Assembly: GCA_030151005.1 (NCBI GenBank)
Contig: JASLES010000013.1
Coordinates: 1 to 15,910, forward strand
DNA length: 15,910 nt
Direction of reading: 5' to 3'
Origin: Silvimonas sp.
GTDB lineage: Bacteria; Pseudomonadota; Gammaproteobacteria; Burkholderiales; Chitinibacteraceae
Below are positions 1 to 6,901 of the stretch, in pieces. A model generated the notes under the pieces. That model did no database searches. It was given only the letters and a program-made list of their open reading frames with translations, and had not been told where the DNA came from. Both the position numbers and the translations under genes were made by a program. Each line of letters begins with the position of its first letter. Position 1 is the stretch's first letter.

Positions 1-1
1 C

Positions 2-877
2 TATTGCGATGACATGGTCGGCATGCTGGCCGGTTACGGGGTGCAGATTTCAGAACTCTCTACGCACCTGCAAGGGCAACTGGTGGCCGTTCACCCCGCC
101 TACGACAGCCTGTTTGATGGCTTTGCCGCCGAACACGTACGTGGTAACCCCGCGGCCAGAACCGAGTGGGCTATTGAACAACTCAAACTGGCGGCCAAGG
201 CCTCACAACGGCTGGGTCTGAACGCGCATGTGACGTTCTCTGGCGCGCTGGCCTGGCCTTACTTTTACCCGTGGCCGCAACGCCCCGCCGGCTTGGTGGA
301 TACCGCTTTTGCAGAACTCGCCCGACGCTGGCGCCCCATTCTGGATACATTTGCCAACGCAGGCGTGGATGTCTGCTACGAACTACACCCAGGCGAAGAC
401 CTGCACGATGGCGTGACCTTCGAGCGTTTTCTGGATGCCGTGGATCAGCATCCGCGCGCCAACATTCTGTACGACCCCAGCCATATGGTGCTGCAGCAAC
501 TCGATTACCTGGCGTTTGTGGATATCTATCACGCGCGTATCAAGGCATTTCATGTGAAAGACGCCGAGTTCCGCCCGGATGGTCGCCAGGGTGTCTACGG
601 CGGTTACAGCGGCTGGGTAGAACGCGCCGGGCGTTTTCGCTCTTTGGGTGATGGGCAGATCGACTTTTCCGCACTCTTTTCAAAAATGGCGCAATACGAC
701 TTCCCCGGTTGGGCCGTGCTGGAATGGGAATGCTGCCTGAAACACCCGGAAGTGGGCGCGCGCGAAGGCGCTGCGTTTATTCGCGAACACATCATCCGCG
801 TCGCCAATCGCGCTTTTGACGACTTTGCCGGTAGCGGTGTAGACGCGGCCCAGTTGAACAGATTGATGGGGCTTTGA
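2..877 (+). CDS. Sugar phosphate isomerase/epimerase, xylose-isomerase-like TIM barrel (5' end outside window)
   Basis: The reading frame is open from base 2, before the first internal ATG at 14, so the gene begins upstream of the window; at least 291 residues remain. Counting from that ATG, the sequence carries the pattern of metal-dependent TIM-barrel isomerases (IolE / hydroxypyruvate isomerase / tagatose epimerase superfamily): YELHPGED (E123), NILYDPSH (D154), FHVKDAEF (H180, D183), LGDGQIDF and LEWE (E237/E239). In the family, Glu, Asp, His and Glu residues bind a divalent metal and interconvert keto and aldo sugars or epimers. The exact sugar cannot be read from the sequence. It is followed 24 bp downstream by an oxidoreductase of a type often paired with such isomerases, suggesting a shared cytoplasmic sugar or polyol catabolic pathway. 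The family call is firm; the substrate is unknown. Confidence 0.85.
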   Translation, partial: YCDDMVGMLAGYGVQISELSTHLQGQLVAVHPAYDSLFDGFAAEHVRGNPAARTEWAIEQLKLAAKASQRLGLNAHVTFSGALAWPYFYPWPQRPAGLVDTAFAELARRWRPILDTFANAGVDVCYELHPGEDLHDGVTFERFLDAVDQHPRANILYDPSHMVLQQLDYLAFVDIYHARIKAFHVKDAEFRPDGRQGVYGGYSGWVERAGRFRSLGDGQIDFSALFSKMAQYDFPGWAVLEWECCLKHPEVGAREGAAFIREHIIRVANRAFDDFAGSGVDAAQLNRLMGL

Positions 878-901
878 CCCTCATTCCCAAGGACGCAGCA
901 C

Positions 902-2047
902 ATGACGCAAGCACGTTTGAAACTGGGCATGGTCGGCGGCGGCAACGGCGCATTTATCGGTGCGGTTCACCGCATGGCCGCGCGGCTGGACGACTGCTAT
1001 ACGCTGGTCGCTGGCGCGCTCTCCGCTGACGCTGACCGCGCCCGGCAAAGCGCCCTCAGTCTGGGGCTGGATCCGGCCCGCAGTTATACGGATTTTCAGC
1101 AAATGGCGGCGGCCGAAGCGGCGCGTGAAGACGGTATTGATGTGGTCGCCATTGTCACGCCCAATCACTTGCACGCGCCCGTGGCCACCGCGTTTTTGCA
1201 AGCCGGCATTCATGTGATCTGCGACAAACCGTTGTCGGTCTCGCTGGATGAAGCCCTGGCACTGCAAACGCTGTCGCGCCAGCAAAAACGCCTGTTTGCG
1301 CTGACGCATACTTACTCGGGCTACCCCATGGTGCGCCATGCCCGGCAAATGGTAGCCAGCGGTGGGCTGGGGGATATTCGGGTTGTTCAGGTTGAATACG
1401 CGCAAGACTGGTTGTCCGAGCCGCTGGAATTGACCGACAACAAACAGGCGCTGTGGCGGGCCGACCCTTCCCGCGCCGGGCCTGCCGGTTGCCTGGGCGA
1501 TATTGGCACCCATGCATATCACCTGGCGGCCTACGTCAGCGGCATGACGCCAGAAAGCCTGAGCGCCGAGGCCCACACGTTTGTGCCGGGCCGCCGGCTG
1601 GATGATCACGTTCAGGCCATGCTGCGTTATGCCAATGGCGCACGCGGCATGTTGTGGGCCAGCCAGGTGGCCGCGGGCGAAGAAAACGCCCTACGCCTGC
1701 GCATCTACGGTACCAAGGCGGGCATCGCTTTCGACCAGCAAAACCCCAACGTGCTGCAATACACGCCCCTGGGTGGCGCCACCCAACAGCTCACGCGGGG
1801 CCGGGCAGACAGCGAAGAAGCCCGCCATGCCACGCGCGTCCCGCCTGGTCACCCGGAAGGCTATCTGGAAGCCTTTGCCCAGCTTTACCTGGATGCGGCG
1901 CTGCAAATCAACGCCATCAACGAGGGGCGGCCCATTCCTGAAACCGCGCGCTTATTGACCACCGTGGATGATGGCGTTGCCGGCATGCGGTTTATTGCAG
2001 CGGTACTGGCCAGCAGCAAAGCCAATAGTCAGTGGACCGGAATCTAA
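902..2047 (+). CDS. Gfo/Idh/MocA family NAD(P)-dependent oxidoreductase
   Basis: This 381-residue protein has the two-domain layout of the glucose-fructose oxidoreductase / inositol dehydrogenase family. An N-terminal Rossmann fold has the glycine-rich dinucleotide motif around residues 9-20 (GMVGGGNGAF). The CDKP motif at 107-110 contains the conserved catalytic-site lysine (K109), and GDIGTHAYH at 199-207 supplies the histidines expected in the substrate pocket. Length is normal for the family. The ATG at 902 is preceded by an AAGGA ribosome site at about 889-893. It lies 24 bp after the isomerase gene, so the two are probably cotranscribed. Likely role: oxidation of a sugar, sugar acid or cyclitol hydroxyl in the cytoplasm. 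The product annotation is secure at family level only. Confidence 0.9.
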   Translation: MTQARLKLGMVGGGNGAFIGAVHRMAARLDDCYTLVAGALSADADRARQSALSLGLDPARSYTDFQQMAAAEAAREDGIDVVAIVTPNHLHAPVATAFLQAGIHVICDKPLSVSLDEALALQTLSRQQKRLFALTHTYSGYPMVRHARQMVASGGLGDIRVVQVEYAQDWLSEPLELTDNKQALWRADPSRAGPAGCLGDIGTHAYHLAAYVSGMTPESLSAEAHTFVPGRRLDDHVQAMLRYANGARGMLWASQVAAGEENALRLRIYGTKAGIAFDQQNPNVLQYTPLGGATQQLTRGRADSEEARHATRVPPGHPEGYLEAFAQLYLDAALQINAINEGRPIPETARLLTTVDDGVAGMRFIAAVLASSKANSQWTGI

Positions 2048-2053
2048 CGCCGT

Positions 2054-3070
2054 TTATTTGGCCGCCGGTGCCGGGACCGGCGTTGCACTGTGCCGGGCAG
2101 CCCGATCTTCTTTACGCCGCGCATAGCGTTGCGCCAGTACCGCGCAAGTCATCAACTGAATCTGGTGAAACAGCATCAGCGGCAGCACGATGGCGCCGAC
2201 GGCATGGCCCGCAAACAATACGTTGGCAATCGGCACGCCGCTGGCGAGACTCTTTTTGGAACCGCAGAACACAATGGTGATCTCGTCTTCCTTGTTGAAC
2301 CCGAGTGTGCGGCTACCCCAAGTGGTGAGGAACAGCACCACCGCCAGCAAGGCAATGTTGATCACCACAATGGCGGCCAGTGCGGAGAGTGGCGTGTTGT
2401 GCCACAAACCTTGCACTACCGCTTCACTGAAGGCTGCATACACCACCAGCAAGATCGAGCCCTGATCGACATACTTGAGCACTGCCTTGTGCTTGTCTAC
2501 CCAGGTGCCAATCCACTTGCGGGCGATCTGGCCGGCCACAAACGGCACCAGCAATTGCTCGACGATGCTCAGTACGGAATCGAACGAAAACCCGGCTTTG
2601 CCTGTGCCACTGATCATCAGCCCGACAATCAGCGGCGTGAGGAAAATACCAAACAGGTTAGAGGCCGAAGCGCTGCAAATAGCCGCCGGCACGTTACCCC
2701 GCGCCATGGACGTAAACGCAATGGAGGACTGCACAGTCGAAGGCAGTGCGCACAAAAACAGAATGCCCAGATACAGGTCTGGCGTTACCAGCGGCGAGAG
2801 CAGCGGTTTAAGCGCCACACCAATGAGCGGGAACATCACAAAGGTAGAGAGCATAACCACGCCATGCAGCCGCCAGTGCGTGGCGCCTGCCACCACCGCC
2901 TCGCGCGAGAGTTTGGCACCGTGCAAAAAGAACAGCAGCCCGATGGCAAAGTTGGTCACCCAGCCAAACGCGACAGCCGTGTGCCCTTGCACCGGCAAGA
3001 AGCTGGCAAGGGTCACGGTGGCAATCAGCGCCAGGGTGAAGTTGTCGGGCAGAAAGCGCGGGCGTTTCAT
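2054..3070 (-). CDS. Bile acid:sodium symporter family (BASS, YfeH-like) membrane transporter
   Basis: A 338-residue, highly hydrophobic protein with about ten membrane segments. It carries conserved YfeH/SBF-like signatures: FLHGAKLS near residue 50, the CALPSTVQSS stretch near 110 and FCGSKKSLASGVP in the C-terminal half. Length is close to E. coli YfeH. BASS proteins usually couple organic anion uptake to sodium, but substrates of the YfeH branch are poorly defined. The C-terminus is a basic then Ala/Pro-rich cytoplasmic tail. The gene ends 6 bp from the end of the convergent oxidoreductase and is divergent from a LysR gene, the usual arrangement for a target of that regulator. A GGA 8 nt before the ATG is the only ribosome site visible. 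It may import the substrate of the neighbouring isomerase/oxidoreductase pair, which is inference. Confidence 0.88.
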   Translation of the reverse strand: MKRPRFLPDNFTLALIATVTLASFLPVQGHTAVAFGWVTNFAIGLLFFLHGAKLSREAVVAGATHWRLHGVVMLSTFVMFPLIGVALKPLLSPLVTPDLYLGILFLCALPSTVQSSIAFTSMARGNVPAAICSASASNLFGIFLTPLIVGLMISGTGKAGFSFDSVLSIVEQLLVPFVAGQIARKWIGTWVDKHKAVLKYVDQGSILLVVYAAFSEAVVQGLWHNTPLSALAAIVVINIALLAVVLFLTTWGSRTLGFNKEDEITIVFCGSKKSLASGVPIANVLFAGHAVGAIVLPLMLFHQIQLMTCAVLAQRYARRKEDRAARHSATPVPAPAAK

Positions 3071-3116
3071 GATGCGGATCCGGTTATGCGCGTGGCATTG
3101 AAGATTTGATAAGCCA

Positions 3117-3174
3117 TTGAATCAAAAAGACAGATAAACTACAAATTCATTTATCTGATCAATTCATGATTCAA
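3117..3174. promoter_or_regulatory. Nested inverted repeats, probable LysR operator between the BASS gene and lysR
   Basis: Within the 108-bp divergent gap, CAGATAAA (3131-3138) and TTTATCTG (3150-3157) form a perfect 8-bp dyad with an 11-base centre. TTGAATCA (3117-3124) and TGATTCAA (3167-3174) form a second perfect 8-bp dyad around nearly the same centre (3144 versus 3145.5). LysR-type regulators classically bind interrupted dyads (T-N11-A type) and repress themselves, so this is a good operator candidate. A tentative lysR promoter, TTGAAT (3117-3122) with 17-base spacing to TACAAA (3140-3145), would overlap it. The dyads are directly visible; the binding role is inferred. Confidence 0.6.
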
Positions 3175-3178
3175 ACGT

Positions 3179-4099
3179 ATGAATGTATCCCTGCGCCAGT
3201 TGCGCGTTTTTCTGGCGGTGGCCGAACACCGCAATTTCAGCCGGGCCGGTGACGCAATCGGCCTGACCCAACCAGCGGTGAGCCGGTGTATACAGGAGCT
3301 GGAAAACGAAATCGGCATCCGGCTGCTGGATCGCACCACGCGCGAGGTGCAACTGACGGCGGAAGGCGCCAGCCTGGTCGGGGAGGTTGGCCGGCTGATC
3401 GATGAACTGGAAACCACACTGCACGCCGCGCGTAACGTGGGGGAACAGCGCCGTGGCCGCGTACGCGTGGCCAGCAGCCCGACCATTTCTGCCAACCTGA
3501 TGCCGGCCTGCGTGGCGCAGTCGCTGCAGCGTTATCCACAAATTTCGCTGGTGCTACATGATCAGGTACAACGTGCCAACATCGTCAGCGTGCTCAATGG
3601 CGATGTGGATTTTGGCGTGATCGTCGAGCCCCAGCAGGTAGAAGAACTGCATACCGAGTCGATCATGGAAGACCCGTTCTGCGTGATCCTGCCGCAAACG
3701 CACCCGCTGGCCGCCAAAACCAATGTGCATTGGCAAGACCTGGACCGGCAGAAACTGGTGCTGCTTGATTATGCCTCTGGCAGCCGGCCGCTGATTGATC
3801 AGGCGCTGGCACGGCAGGAGGTCACCTGCGAAGTCGTACAGGAACTCGGCCATCCGACCACCGTGTTTCATATGCTGCAAACCGGTATCGGCATTGCCGT
3901 CATGCCCCGGCTGGCCTTGCCGCTGCCCGCTGATTCCGGCCTGACCATGCGGCCGCTCATGCCCATCGTCACGCGTCACATCATGCTGGCGCGGCGGCGT
4001 AACCGCTCACTCTCTCCGGCGGCGCAGCTGATATGGCAGTTGATCCGGCAAATGGCGGCAACGTTGTATCCGCCGCAATCCCCCGCCAGCGCGCCTTGA
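3179..4099 (+). CDS. LysR-family transcriptional regulator
   Basis: A 306-residue LysR-type regulator. The N-terminal winged helix-turn-helix covers about residues 1-62 (RQLRVFLAVAEHRNFSRAG then LTQPAVSRCIQELE), followed by the linker helix and a periplasmic-binding-like effector domain from about residue 92 (VRVASSPTISANLMP) to the end. Length is typical. The ATG at 3179 has no good Shine-Dalgarno sequence upstream, but the HTH begins right after it and an upstream ATG (3166) is in another frame. It is divergent from the BASS transporter and probably regulates that gene and itself through the intergenic dyads. The effector is unknown. Its stop codon overlaps the -35 box of the downstream fluoride-resistance promoter. 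Confidence 0.93.
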   Translation: MNVSLRQLRVFLAVAEHRNFSRAGDAIGLTQPAVSRCIQELENEIGIRLLDRTTREVQLTAEGASLVGEVGRLIDELETTLHAARNVGEQRRGRVRVASSPTISANLMPACVAQSLQRYPQISLVLHDQVQRANIVSVLNGDVDFGVIVEPQQVEELHTESIMEDPFCVILPQTHPLAAKTNVHWQDLDRQKLVLLDYASGSRPLIDQALARQEVTCEVVQELGHPTTVFHMLQTGIGIAVMPRLALPLPADSGLTMRPLMPIVTRHIMLARRRNRSLSPAAQLIWQLIRQMAATLYPPQSPASAP

Positions 4100-4125
4100 G
4101 TGCATGCCAATGTGCTCGGTATACT
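4096..4125 (+). promoter_or_regulatory. Sigma-70-type promoter for the fluoride riboswitch/CLC-F transcript
   Basis: TTGAGT (4096-4101) and TATACT (4120-4125) are separated by 18 bases, a good match to sigma-70 boxes. The expected start near 4132 falls just before the riboswitch. The -35 box overlaps the TGA stop codon (4097-4099) of lysR. Confidence 0.6.
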
Positions 4126-4132
4126 TGCCCCC

Positions 4133-4196
4133 TCGGGAGATGGCATTCCTCCCTGAACCGCCCGGCCGTCGCTGCGGGGCTGATGATGCCTGTGGA
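4133..4196 (+). promoter_or_regulatory. Fluoride riboswitch (crcB motif)
   Basis: The conserved blocks of the crcB/fluoride riboswitch appear in order: GGGAGATGGCATTCCTCCC (4135-4153), TGAACCGCCC (4154-4163), a short variable hairpin, then GGGCTGATGATGCCTGTGG (4177-4195). These correspond to the family consensus GG-GAUGG-CAUUCC, AACCGCC and GCUGAUGAUGCC. The aptamer binds fluoride through magnesium ions and switches on resistance genes. Its position just upstream of a CLC-F antiporter gene agrees with this. Recognition is from the sequence consensus, not from a covariance search. Confidence 0.95.
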
Positions 4197-4234
4197 CGTT
4201 CCGGAACGGAGCTGATCGACAGGCACGCCTATCC

Positions 4235-4269
4235 ATCCGGGACATATGCATAACAATATTGGTCCGGAT
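4235..4269 (+). promoter_or_regulatory. Hairpin over the CLC-F ribosome binding site, possible expression platform
   Basis: ATCCGG (4235-4240) pairs with CCGGAT (4264-4269). AC (4242-4243) and GT (4262-4263) extend the stem with one bulged G. The right arm holds GGA (4266-4268), the only Shine-Dalgarno-like sequence before the ATG at 4275. There is no stem followed by a run of T between aptamer and gene, so control of translation fits better than termination. The pairing is visible; the regulatory role is inferred. Confidence 0.45.
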
Positions 4270-4274
4270 CTCTG

Positions 4275-5540
4275 ATGAAACATCACCCATTTACCCATTT
4301 TGTGCTTGAGCTGCGCGGCCTTGTGTTTTACAGCGCCAGCTGGACTTGCATGGCCATGATTGTCGGCGCGCTCAGCGGCAGCGCCTCTGCGTTCTTTTTA
4401 TGGGCGTTGGACCAATGCACCAACACACGCCTGGCGCACCCCTGGTTGCTGGCTTTACTGCCGCTGGCCGGTGCTGCGGTTGCCTGGATTTACCTCAAGT
4501 ACGGCTCCAGCGTGGAGGCCGGCAACAACCTGCTGATCGATGAAATCCACGATCCGCAAAAGATGATTCCGCTGCGCATGGCGCCGTTTGTGCTGGGCGG
4601 CACGCTGGTGTCCCATCTGGTCGGCGCATCTGTTGGCCGGGAAGGCACGGCGGTACAAATGGGCGGCGCTCTGGCCGACCAGCTCACCCGCCTCTTCAAA
4701 CTAACGCCAGAGAACCGTCGCATTCTGTTGATGAGTGGTTTGTCTGCCGGTTTTGCCTCCATTTTTGGCGTACCCCTGGCGGGCGCGCTGTTCGGGCTGG
4801 AAGTCCTGGCCATTGGCCGCTTGCGCTATGAGGCGCTGTTCCCCTGCCTGATTGCCGCCGTCGCAGCCGACCAGGTGTGCCTGGCCTGGGGCGCGCATCA
4901 TACGCACTATGTTGCGGGCGCCATTCCGGCGCTAACGGTCTGGACCATGGCGGCCACGTTGGTTGCCGGTGCCTTGTTCGGCCTAGCAGGGATGGCTTTT
5001 GCCCGCAGTACGCATGCGCTGACTGCGCTGCTTAAACAGGTTTTTCCCTATTCGCCGCTGCGGGCGCTGGGGGGCGGCGCGGTGTTTGCGCTGGTCATGT
5101 GGGTAACGCATGCCGACCGCTATATGGGGCTGGGCGTACCGGTGATTGTCGAGGCCTTCCAGCACCCGGTGCTACCGTGGGATTTTCTCGCCAAGGGCGC
5201 GGCCACGGTCTGGTCGCTGGCCAGTGGTTTCAAGGGGGGCGAAGTCACACCGCTGTTTTATGTTGGCGCCACCCTGGGTAACGTCATTGCGCCGTTGCTG
5301 CATATGCCCATCGGCCTGTTTGCTGCGCTGGGTCTGGTGGCGGTGTTTGCCGGTGCCGCCAATACGCCTATTGCTTCTGCCGTCATGGCGGTCGAACTTT
5401 TTGGCGGCGAGATCGGCGTTTATGCCGCCGGCGCCTGCGTGATGGCGTGGCTGTTCTCAGGTAATACCGGCATCTACAAAGCCCAGCGCCCGGGCGAAGG
5501 CAAGTGGCGGCGGCACCACACTATTACCGAAAGTAAATAA
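4275..5540 (+). CDS. Fluoride/proton antiporter, CLC-F (EriC-F) subfamily
   Basis: A 421-residue CLC-fold membrane protein that exports fluoride in exchange for protons. It has the CLC-F features rather than those of chloride CLCs. GNN at residues 83-85 (EAGNNLLIDE) replaces the usual selectivity sequence GSGIP. GREGT at 121-125 carries the gating glutamate E123. GGEVTPLF (321-328) holds the subfamily glutamate and threonine, E323 and T325. AGAANTPIASAVMAVELFGG (359-378) is the conserved C-terminal CLC segment. There are no CBS domains, as expected for CLC-F. The ATG at 4275 is preceded by a weak GGA site within a possible hairpin. The upstream fluoride riboswitch independently supports the fluoride assignment. 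Substrate inference is strong because protein signature and riboswitch agree. Confidence 0.95.
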   Translation: MKHHPFTHFVLELRGLVFYSASWTCMAMIVGALSGSASAFFLWALDQCTNTRLAHPWLLALLPLAGAAVAWIYLKYGSSVEAGNNLLIDEIHDPQKMIPLRMAPFVLGGTLVSHLVGASVGREGTAVQMGGALADQLTRLFKLTPENRRILLMSGLSAGFASIFGVPLAGALFGLEVLAIGRLRYEALFPCLIAAVAADQVCLAWGAHHTHYVAGAIPALTVWTMAATLVAGALFGLAGMAFARSTHALTALLKQVFPYSPLRALGGGAVFALVMWVTHADRYMGLGVPVIVEAFQHPVLPWDFLAKGAATVWSLASGFKGGEVTPLFYVGATLGNVIAPLLHMPIGLFAALGLVAVFAGAANTPIASAVMAVELFGGEIGVYAAGACVMAWLFSGNTGIYKAQRPGEGKWRRHHTITESK

Positions 5541-5549
5541 CAGCGGGAA

Positions 5550-5628
5550 CACTCGCCGATCCTGACGGACTTTCAAATCATTGCGCCCGAATTGTGCGAG
5601 TGGCGCCAACCCTTTGATACCGTCAGGA
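5550..5628 (+). promoter_or_regulatory. Structured leader with two interleaved helices before the DUF1090 gene
   Basis: CACTCGC (5550-5556) is complementary to GCGAGTG (5596-5602). TCCTGACGG (5560-5568) is complementary to CCGTCAGGA (5620-5628). The arms alternate (a, b, a', b'), so the two helices either form a pseudoknot or exclude each other. The last arm contains AGGA (5625-5628), the ribosome site 4 nt before the ATG at 5633, so the second helix would hide it. No T-run follows, so this is not an ordinary terminator for the CLC-F gene. I do not recognise a known riboswitch class. The role is inferred. Confidence 0.45.
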
Positions 5629-5632
5629 CCCC

Positions 5633-6082
5633 ATGAGAAAACATCTTGCGACTACCCTCTTCGCCAGCATGGCATTCAGCCCACTGGCCGTGGCGGATGA
5701 CAATTGTCTTGGCCGTCAGCAAAACATCAATCAGCAGCTACGTTATGCCGAGGCGCACAACAACGCCCATGAGGCCGCCGGCCTGCGTACGGCACTCGAT
5801 CAGGTCAAGCGGTATTGCACGCCAGAGCGCATAGCGGCAGAACACGCCCGCAAACTGGACAAGCTGCAGCGCAAGGTGGCTGAACAACAACACGAACTGA
5901 CAGAAGAACAGCAGGAACTCGCCCGCTATCAACGGGATCTGGATCGCGCTCGCGCCGCTGGCGATGAACGCCAGGTGCGCAAACTGCAAGGCAAAGTCAT
6001 GGATGCCCAGGATGACGTCGCCCAGGCCCGGGCTGACTTGCACCGCGCCCAAAGCGAACTGGAAGCGCTGCCCGCCGCCTGA
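5633..6082 (+). CDS. DUF1090 family (YqjC-like) exported coiled-coil protein
   Basis: A 149-residue protein with a clear signal peptide (basic MRKH, hydrophobic stretch, likely cleavage near AVA-DD at 21/22), so it acts in the periplasm. The mature part starts with a domain containing two cysteines, C25 and C62, which could form a disulfide. A long, very charged, heptad-like helix follows from about residue 65 to 145, rich in Glu, Gln, Arg and Ala, predicting a coiled coil. This matches the DUF1090 family, of which E. coli YqjC is an example; its function is not established. The ribosome site AGGA at 5625-5628 lies inside a possible leader helix. The gene follows the CLC-F gene after 92 bp and is closed by a hairpin, so it may be a separate unit or read through from upstream. 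Confidence 0.82.
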   Translation: MRKHLATTLFASMAFSPLAVADDNCLGRQQNINQQLRYAEAHNNAHEAAGLRTALDQVKRYCTPERIAAEHARKLDKLQRKVAEQQHELTEEQQELARYQRDLDRARAAGDERQVRKLQGKVMDAQDDVAQARADLHRAQSELEALPAA

Positions 6083-6099
6083 TCAAATGCGCCGGATTC

Positions 6100-6124
6100 A
6101 AGCGCGCCTGGCCTGGTGCGCTTT
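6100..6124 (+). terminator. Probable weak intrinsic terminator after the DUF1090 gene
   Basis: AAGCGCGCC (6100-6108) pairs with GGTGCGCTT (6115-6123) as a 9-bp stem with one G-U pair and a 6-base loop. Only three T residues follow, so termination may be inefficient or factor-assisted. It lies 18 bp after the stop codon. Confidence 0.5.
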
Positions 6125-6269
6125 AACGCCATGTTGATATAACTACGTAACGCTTTATCTCTTTATAGAATAAAAAAGACATCCAAAAGTCTTTGTAGAA
6201 ATAAGATACGCGTTTTAAATTCCCAACTCGACACATCAAACAAACTTGATAGCTCGAAAAGGAATTTAA
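6125..6269 (+). promoter_or_regulatory. ssuE: AT-rich promoter/operator region of the ssu operon
   Basis: This 145-bp stretch is far richer in A and T than the flanking genes, as expected for a CysB/Cbl-type activated sulfur-starvation promoter. Visible pieces are a -35-like TTGATA (6134-6139), a -10-like TATAGA (6164-6169), and an inverted repeat AAAGAC (6175-6180) / GTCTTT (6189-6194) with an 8-base centre. The two boxes are too far apart to be one standard promoter, so the exact start site is uncertain. The ribosome site AAAAGGAA (6257-6264) fits the ATG at 6270. In known bacteria ssu is induced without sulfate by CysB and Cbl; that is family knowledge. Confidence 0.5.
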
Positions 6270-6863
6270 ATGCCCGTGGTCGTGACCCTCTCCGGCAGTC
6301 CTAACGCGCGTTCCCGTTCACAGGGACTGCTCAACCGTGCCGCTCAGGTACTGGTACAACAAGGCATCACCGTCCAGCCGTTTACGCTGGCCGACTTCCC
6401 CGCCGAAGCGCTGCTTTACGCCCAGTTTGATCACCCCGCCATTGCCCGCCTGCAAGACGCCATAGCCAGCGCCGACGGTCTGTTGGTCAGCACCCCTGTT
6501 TACAAGGCGGCATATAGCGGCGCCCTCAAAGTTGTGCTGGATCTCTTGCCAGAACGCGCCCTGGCGCATCACGTGGTTTTGCCATTGGCCACCGGCGGCA
6601 GCCCGGCCCACATGCTGGCCGTGGATTACGCACTGCAACCGGTACTGACCGCCCTCAAAGCCCGCCACGTCCTCGGCGGCATCTACGCCACCGACAAAGA
6701 ACTGACTTGGGAAGGCGACATTCTGCAGCTCTCGCCCGAGATCGACGATCGCCTGCACGTGGCACTGGCCCGTTTCATTGCCCACCTGCCCAACCCTGGG
6801 CGCATCCAGCTAGATCCGGACACCTTGCATGCGCAACTGCGCCTGGGCCGGGTCAGCCTGTAA
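6270..6863 (+). CDS. ssuE: NADPH-dependent FMN reductase SsuE
   Basis: A 197-residue flavodoxin-like reductase that makes FMNH2 for the alkanesulfonate monooxygenase SsuD. The FMN phosphate loop is LSGSPNARSRS (residues 7-17). LLVSTPVYKAAYSGALK (71-87) and the GGSPAHMLAVDYAL block (109-122) are typical of SsuE. Y120 corresponds to the tyrosine in the pi-helix insertion that sets SsuE apart from FMN-bound relatives. E. coli SsuE is slightly shorter (191 residues). The start ATG has a strong AAGGAA site. It is the first gene of the ssu operon, the same position as in E. coli and Pseudomonas, with ssuA starting 38 bp later. Confidence 0.95.
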   Translation: MPVVVTLSGSPNARSRSQGLLNRAAQVLVQQGITVQPFTLADFPAEALLYAQFDHPAIARLQDAIASADGLLVSTPVYKAAYSGALKVVLDLLPERALAHHVVLPLATGGSPAHMLAVDYALQPVLTALKARHVLGGIYATDKELTWEGDILQLSPEIDDRLHVALARFIAHLPNPGRIQLDPDTLHAQLRLGRVSL

Positions 6864-6901
6864 GCCAAACCAACAACAACATCACCGCTCCGGAGAAACA
6901 C

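Noticed and set aside
2090..3109. 339-codon plus-strand frame across the BASS transporter
   Set aside because: The opposite strand encodes a complete YfeH-like transporter; this frame gives a polar His/Arg-rich sequence without a domain.
4275..5540. Ordinary chloride channel/antiporter (ClcA/EriC)
   Set aside because: The selectivity sequence is GNN instead of GSGIP, GREGT replaces GREGP, and a fluoride riboswitch precedes it, so CLC-F is the better call.
5550..5628. Intrinsic terminator of the CLC-F gene
   Set aside because: The complementary arms are far apart, there is no T-run, and the last arm runs into the next gene's ribosome site.
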